A DNA stretch of 64,000 nt, taken from the NCBI GenBank assembly GCA_047636995.1, contig JBLIGQ010000008.1:23660-87659 (forward strand). The letters are read 5' to 3'. Below the pieces are notes generated by a model. It worked only from the letters and a program-made list of their open reading frames with translations. It made no database searches and was not told where the DNA came from. Positions 60,396-64,000 of the stretch are shown one piece after another. Made by a program: the position numbers and the translations under genes. Every line of letters starts with the position of its first letter. The stretch's first letter is position 1. Origin of the DNA: JAQWQB01 sp047636995. Lineage in GTDB: Bacteria > Bacteroidota > Bacteroidia > Flavobacteriales_D > Sanyastnellaceae.

Positions 60396-61856
60396 ATGAA
60401 GCCTTCAATCAATGTTGTGTGGTTCAAACGCGACCTGCGATTGCGGGATCATGCCCCTCTTAAGGCTGCACTTGAGACGGGGTTGCCCATTGTTTTTCTT
60501 TATGCTTATGAGCCTTCTTTAATGAAAATGCCTAAGTATGCTAATCGGCATTGGAACTTCATAGCACAGAGCATTCATGGTCTCAACACGGAGCTAGAGG
60601 GAAAGCAGACGGCGGTATTCGTCCACCACGGAGAAATGGAAGAAGCCTTTAAATTGCTCCAAGAGAAATTCGTCCTAAAGGAAGTTTTCTCTTATGAGGA
60701 AACAGGCATTGCCGTCACCTTCGCCCGGGATGTGATGATGGAGATTTGGTTTCAACAACAGGGAGTTGGTTGGAAGGAGTTTCAATGCAATGGAGTGATT
60801 CGGAAATTACCTTCGCGCAAAGATTGGATGAAAGCCTGGTATTGGTTCATGTCACAACCATATGACCATCCTGATTGGAGCAGCTTTGTTCCTGCTTTAA
60901 CTGCCCAAGAAGTGGCGAAGATTTCTACTAAGCCGAAGCTCCTGCCTGAGCCTGAAATGCAGATTGGCGGTGAATATTATGCGCATGAGCTCTTGACTAG
61001 TTTTCTGGGTCACCGCATTCGGAACTATGCGAAATCCATTTCTAAGCCAGAGGCCAGTAGAACGGGGTGCAGCAGACTGAGTCCCCACTTGGCTTATGGA
61101 AACCTCTCTGTTCGTCAGGCTTTCCAGGCGTGCCGGGTAGCTCAAAAACAATCATCTTACAAAAAACAATTTGAAGCGTTCGGTTCGCGCTTGCGCTGGC
61201 ATTGCCATTTCATCCAAAAGTTTGAATCAGAAGAGCGCATGGAGTTCCAGAATGTGAATAGGGGATATGATTCGCTTGCATGCAATACAGATCAAAAACA
61301 GCTTCAGGCATGGAAAGAAGGTCAAACGGGTTTTCCGCTCATTGATGCTTGCATGCGCTGTTTGAAAAAGACCGGATACATCAATTTTCGAATGCGCGCG
61401 ATGCTTGTTTCTTTCCTCACACACCATCTTTGGTTTCATTGGAAAGAGGGAGCCATTCACCTCGCATCGATCTTTTTGGATTTCGAACCAGGGATTCATT
61501 ATCCGCAGCTTCAAATGCAAGCAGGGGTAACAGGAATTAACACAGTTCGAATTTACAATCCGATTAAACAGTCCCAAGAACAGGACCCAGAAGGGGTTTT
61601 TATTCGAAAATGGGTACCTGAGTTGATAACAATTCCAAATGAATACATACATGAGCCATGGAAAATGCCGCCAATTGAAGCAATACTCTTAAATTTCGAC
61701 CTTGGAGAGACCTATCCGTCTCCAATCATCGATGTTGAGTCTGCCGCAAAACAAGCGAGAGATCGAATTTGGAAACATCGAGGTGAGCCAAGTGTTAAAG
61801 AGGAAGGGAAACGAATTGTCAAGGAGCATACCAATCCAGGGCCTAGATTTATGTAA
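60396..61856 (+). CDS. Cryptochrome/photolyase-family protein
   Basis: A 486-residue FAD protein with an N-terminal photolyase alpha/beta domain (WFKRDLRLRDHAPLKAALET) and a helical FAD-binding domain: FGSRLRWHCHFIQKFE, TGFPLIDACMRCLKKTGYIN, FRMRAMLVSFLTHHLWFHW and RIYNPIKQSQEQDPEGVFIR. Where CPD photolyases have a WQW-type motif, this one has YPQLQMQAG, pointing to a distinct subfamily. It could repair UV lesions or act as a cryptochrome. The last codon and stop (ATGTAA) precede the alpha/beta hydrolase start by 1 base. Confidence 0.9.
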   Translation: MKPSINVVWFKRDLRLRDHAPLKAALETGLPIVFLYAYEPSLMKMPKYANRHWNFIAQSIHGLNTELEGKQTAVFVHHGEMEEAFKLLQEKFVLKEVFSYEETGIAVTFARDVMMEIWFQQQGVGWKEFQCNGVIRKLPSRKDWMKAWYWFMSQPYDHPDWSSFVPALTAQEVAKISTKPKLLPEPEMQIGGEYYAHELLTSFLGHRIRNYAKSISKPEASRTGCSRLSPHLAYGNLSVRQAFQACRVAQKQSSYKKQFEAFGSRLRWHCHFIQKFESEERMEFQNVNRGYDSLACNTDQKQLQAWKEGQTGFPLIDACMRCLKKTGYINFRMRAMLVSFLTHHLWFHWKEGAIHLASIFLDFEPGIHYPQLQMQAGVTGINTVRIYNPIKQSQEQDPEGVFIRKWVPELITIPNEYIHEPWKMPPIEAILLNFDLGETYPSPIIDVESAAKQARDRIWKHRGEPSVKEEGKRIVKEHTNPGPRFM

Positions 61857-61857
61857 T

Positions 61858-62628
61858 ATGTTGCACTACGAACTTCATCAACAAGCAGACGCCAAAGAGT
61901 GGCTCGTGTTCATTCACGGGGCCGGCGGAGCCATTGAGACGTGGAACTATCAGATTCAGGCGTTCGCTCCACATTTTAATCTTTTACTATTGGACTTGAG
62001 AGACCATGGGAAGAGCAAGAACATTGCTCCACACTATGAGAGCTATGATTTTGATGTGGTGACCAGGGATGTGCTTGAAGTGATAGATAATATGGGAATT
62101 AAAAGAGCCCATTTTATGTCGCTCTCACTTGGGAGTGTGATCCTTCAGCGGATTTCCATTGAGCGTCCTGAACTAGTTGACCGCATGGTGATGGCCGGTG
62201 GAATCTTCAAGGCATCATTGAAAATGCACTTCTTTGTGCATTCTGCGAAGGTGTTAAATTATGTACTGCCTTACCGCTCATTGTACTCCATTTTTAGTTG
62301 GATTGTATTGCCACGCAAGAACCACAGCTTTTCCCGTCGGGTTTTCAAACGCCAGTTTGCAAAGTTAAGTCGCGACGAGTATTTAAAGTGGGTTGGCCTT
62401 TACAAGCACTTTTTCCGTTGCTTGCGCGAATACTTTTATAAGCCAGTTGAGAAACTGAGTTTGGTTGTGATGGGAGAGGAAGATCACGTATTCCTAGGCG
62501 CTGCTCAGAAATTCGCGAAAGTCCACAAGAACGTTAACCTCACCATTTTAGACAAGTGCGGACACATCTGTAATATTGAAAATCACTTGGGGTTCAATGA
62601 GCAAGCGTTGGCGTTTTTGAAAGGGTAA
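61858..62628 (+). CDS. Alpha/beta hydrolase
   Basis: A 256-residue cytosolic protein with the oxyanion segment VFIHGAGGAIETW, LLDLRDHGKSK, a nucleophile elbow SLSLGS (Ser), GEEDHVF with the acid and CGHICNIE with the catalytic His. The substrate is unknown. The start was set to the ATG at 61858, 1 base after the photolyase stop; the longer frame lies antisense-like within the photolyase gene. It ends the five-gene operon. Confidence 0.88.
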   Translation: MLHYELHQQADAKEWLVFIHGAGGAIETWNYQIQAFAPHFNLLLLDLRDHGKSKNIAPHYESYDFDVVTRDVLEVIDNMGIKRAHFMSLSLGSVILQRISIERPELVDRMVMAGGIFKASLKMHFFVHSAKVLNYVLPYRSLYSIFSWIVLPRKNHSFSRRVFKRQFAKLSRDEYLKWVGLYKHFFRCLREYFYKPVEKLSLVVMGEEDHVFLGAAQKFAKVHKNVNLTILDKCGHICNIENHLGFNEQALAFLKG

Positions 62629-62736
62629 GGGGTTACGAGAATCGCAATCGAAATTGTATCTGGTGTACTTTTGGGGGGCAACCGCTTGTTTTGACCCCTG
62701 TAAAACAAGAGTAACCTTTTAAATTTCGATTTTTAA

Positions 62737-62852
62737 TTATGCGGCGTCGCATTTAAATTTAATCCACTGTTTTTCTTGGTTCCATTTTTCCATTGGAGTT
62801 ATTCTACCTAAAAGGCCATGATGCCTTTCGTTGTTATAGAAAATCACATTTG
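62737..62852 (-). pseudogene. IS3-type transposase C-terminal fragment
   Basis: The minus strand reads VIFYNNERHHGLLGRITP then MEKWNQEKQWIKFKCDAA-stop, the usual end of an IS3-group OrfB (YNNxRxH...TPxE). It is unrelated in detail to the IS at 39.8-41.2 kb. Its upstream part is missing where the aconitase gene begins; the two join near 62850. Confidence 0.75.
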
Positions 62853-64000
62853 CTTTATATAATTAATAATACCACCTTTTAAAATGATTTCAACTTGTCT
62901 GTTACTGATGTTGAATGCTAGCTGAATTTCTATTGATTTTCCAACTACCGTGGCAGTTATTGAATCATTATTTTTGATAGTTTCCCTAATGTTTTCTATC
63001 CGTAAAACATCCCCTTGTTCCAGTTTGTCCCAATCAGCGGGGTTTTTAAACTCAAAAGGAACGATCCCAAAATTGATTAGATTCTGCCAGCCAATGCGAG
63101 CATAGGATTTAGCGATCGTAAACTTTTGCCCCAAATACTTGGGAGCCAAAGCCGCATGTTCTCTACTTGAGCCTTGGGCATAATTATCACCCGCTATAAC
63201 ACAAAAGCCTTTATAGTTTTTTTGATTTTCAATGGCGCGATTATAAAAGCTTTGATCAATGGCATAATAAGCAAACTTGCTTATCTCCGGAATATTTGAA
63301 CGTAAAGGCAGCACATCGGCCCCTGCTTTCAGTATTCCATCGGTTGAAATATTGTCATCCATTTTCAACAAAATAGGAATTTCCATTTCATCGGGAAGCT
63401 CTTCAAAATCGGGAAGTGTTTTAATGTTCGGCCCCTTCAATAATTCAGTAGGTCTATCATTAGGAGCAATGAGCATATCATTGTTTATCTTAATATGGGT
63501 GGGTTCTTCCCATTTAGGATATGAAATATTCTTGAGTGTTTCGAGTTCTCTCGGGTCAGTAATTTCCCCCATTAGTGCTGCGGCTGCAGCGGTTTCGGGA
63601 CTACATAAATAGACTTGATCTTCGAGTGTTCCTGAACGTCCGGGGAAATTACGAGGCATTGTTCGTAGACTAATCGTATTGGTAGCAGGGGCTTGTCCCA
63701 TGCCAATGCATCCCATACAGCCGGATTGATGAAGTCTTGCACCCGCAGCAATCAAAGGCCCCAGAGCTTTCATTTCCATTAAGTTTTCCAAGACCTGACG
63801 AGAAGATGGGTTGACATCGAATGAAATATTAGGAGACAACACATTTCCTTTTACAATTTGAGATACAATCCAGAAGTCACGCAGTCCGGGATTGGCAGAA
63901 GAGCCAATAACGACTTGGGCTACTTTTAATCCGCTAACCTCCCTTACTGGGACAACTTTTCCCGGGCTGCTGGGAAGTGCAATTAAAGGTTCTAGCTCAG
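62844..64000 (-). CDS. Aconitate hydratase, Aquifex-type, C-terminal part (partial)
   Basis: The frame is open from the right edge (ELEPLIALPSSPGKVVPVRE) to the TGA at 62844, covering about 385 residues of a longer protein. Seen are the cluster-ligand region SGCMGCIGMGQAPA, NFPGRSG, LCSPETAAAAALMGEITDP, the linker DDNISTDGILKAG and the swivel domain GDNYAQGSSREHAALAPKYLG. The fused large and small domains and the SSREH motif fit the Aquifex-type aconitases, which isomerise citrate and isocitrate. Base composition is more A/T-rich than the chromosomal genes to its left. A TTG at 63842 is not the true start, as homology continues upstream. Its end abuts a transposase remnant. Confidence 0.88.
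   Translation of the reverse strand, partial: ELEPLIALPSSPGKVVPVREVSGLKVAQVVIGSSANPGLRDFWIVSQIVKGNVLSPNISFDVNPSSRQVLENLMEMKALGPLIAAGARLHQSGCMGCIGMGQAPATNTISLRTMPRNFPGRSGTLEDQVYLCSPETAAAAALMGEITDPRELETLKNISYPKWEEPTHIKINNDMLIAPNDRPTELLKGPNIKTLPDFEELPDEMEIPILLKMDDNISTDGILKAGADVLPLRSNIPEISKFAYYAIDQSFYNRAIENQKNYKGFCVIAGDNYAQGSSREHAALAPKYLGQKFTIAKSYARIGWQNLINFGIVPFEFKNPADWDKLEQGDVLRIENIRETIKNNDSITATVVGKSIEIQLAFNISNRQVEIILKGGIINYIKQM

Noticed and set aside
61702..61857. Upstream extension of the alpha/beta hydrolase
   Set aside because: It overlaps the end of the photolyase gene in another frame; homologues begin at the ATG at 61858.

Overview
The window comes from a bacterium of phylum Bacteroidota, most likely a marine or freshwater member of Flavobacteriales. 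Many exported proteins end in a type IX secretion (T9SS) type A sorting domain. There is a TonB-dependent receptor with a carboxypeptidase-regulatory-like N-terminus. Genes lack obvious Shine-Dalgarno sites, and several are preceded by TAnnTTTG boxes, the Bacteroidota sigma-A -7 element. No rRNA, tRNA or CRISPR array was seen. Starts were moved to the first sensible ATG where an upstream TTG or GTG would have extended the gene into a promoter or mobile element.

Left half (1-30.3 kb), mostly conserved chromosome. It opens with the start of a GH2 beta-mannosidase-like gene. A five-gene minus-strand operon follows: TPR protein, ComA-type phosphosulfolactate synthase, rhodanese, DUF368 polyprenyl-phosphate translocase, AroE. 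Next come a large T9SS beta-propeller protein, glmM, a cysteine desulfurase, bioB, a PAP2 phosphatase, lpd, an ATP-grasp enzyme, a second T9SS propeller protein, a 1117-residue modular GH13 amylase, adk, obg, a DUF922 protein, psuG, a fused E1 alpha/beta 2-oxoacid dehydrogenase and an S4 protein. A TonB receptor is paired with a very codon-optimised T9SS protein.

Middle (30.4-47.7 kb), accessory. A small membrane/enzyme operon (DoxX-like, DUF2071, methyltransferase, membrane protein) is followed by the most interesting block, 32.7-39.8 kb. That block holds a CDCC-containing sialidase-like T9SS protein, a small Cys-rich HYC_CC_PP-like exported protein, a T9SS propeller protein, an MbnP-like protein with its own T9SS tail, and two lipoprotein di-heme MauG/MbnH-type enzymes. 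I read it as a surface-exposed copper-handling system that may use tryptophan oxidation (kynurenine formation). An IS3 element with a broken orfA follows, then three related copies of a decayed IS91-type element (1435, 808 and 483 bp). They are interspersed with exported-protein genes: a T9SS protein, a Bor-like lipoprotein, and a sialate O-acetylesterase-like T9SS protein.

Right part (47.8-64 kb): bioD-bioF, a SIMPL-domain protein, tandem DUF1573 proteins, a frameshifted zinc-ribbon gene, an aldehyde-handling pair (iron alcohol dehydrogenase plus DJ-1/PfpI lipoprotein), valS, and a five-gene operon around a cryptochrome/photolyase. The window ends in the C-terminal part of an Aquifex-type aconitase abutting a truncated transposase fragment.
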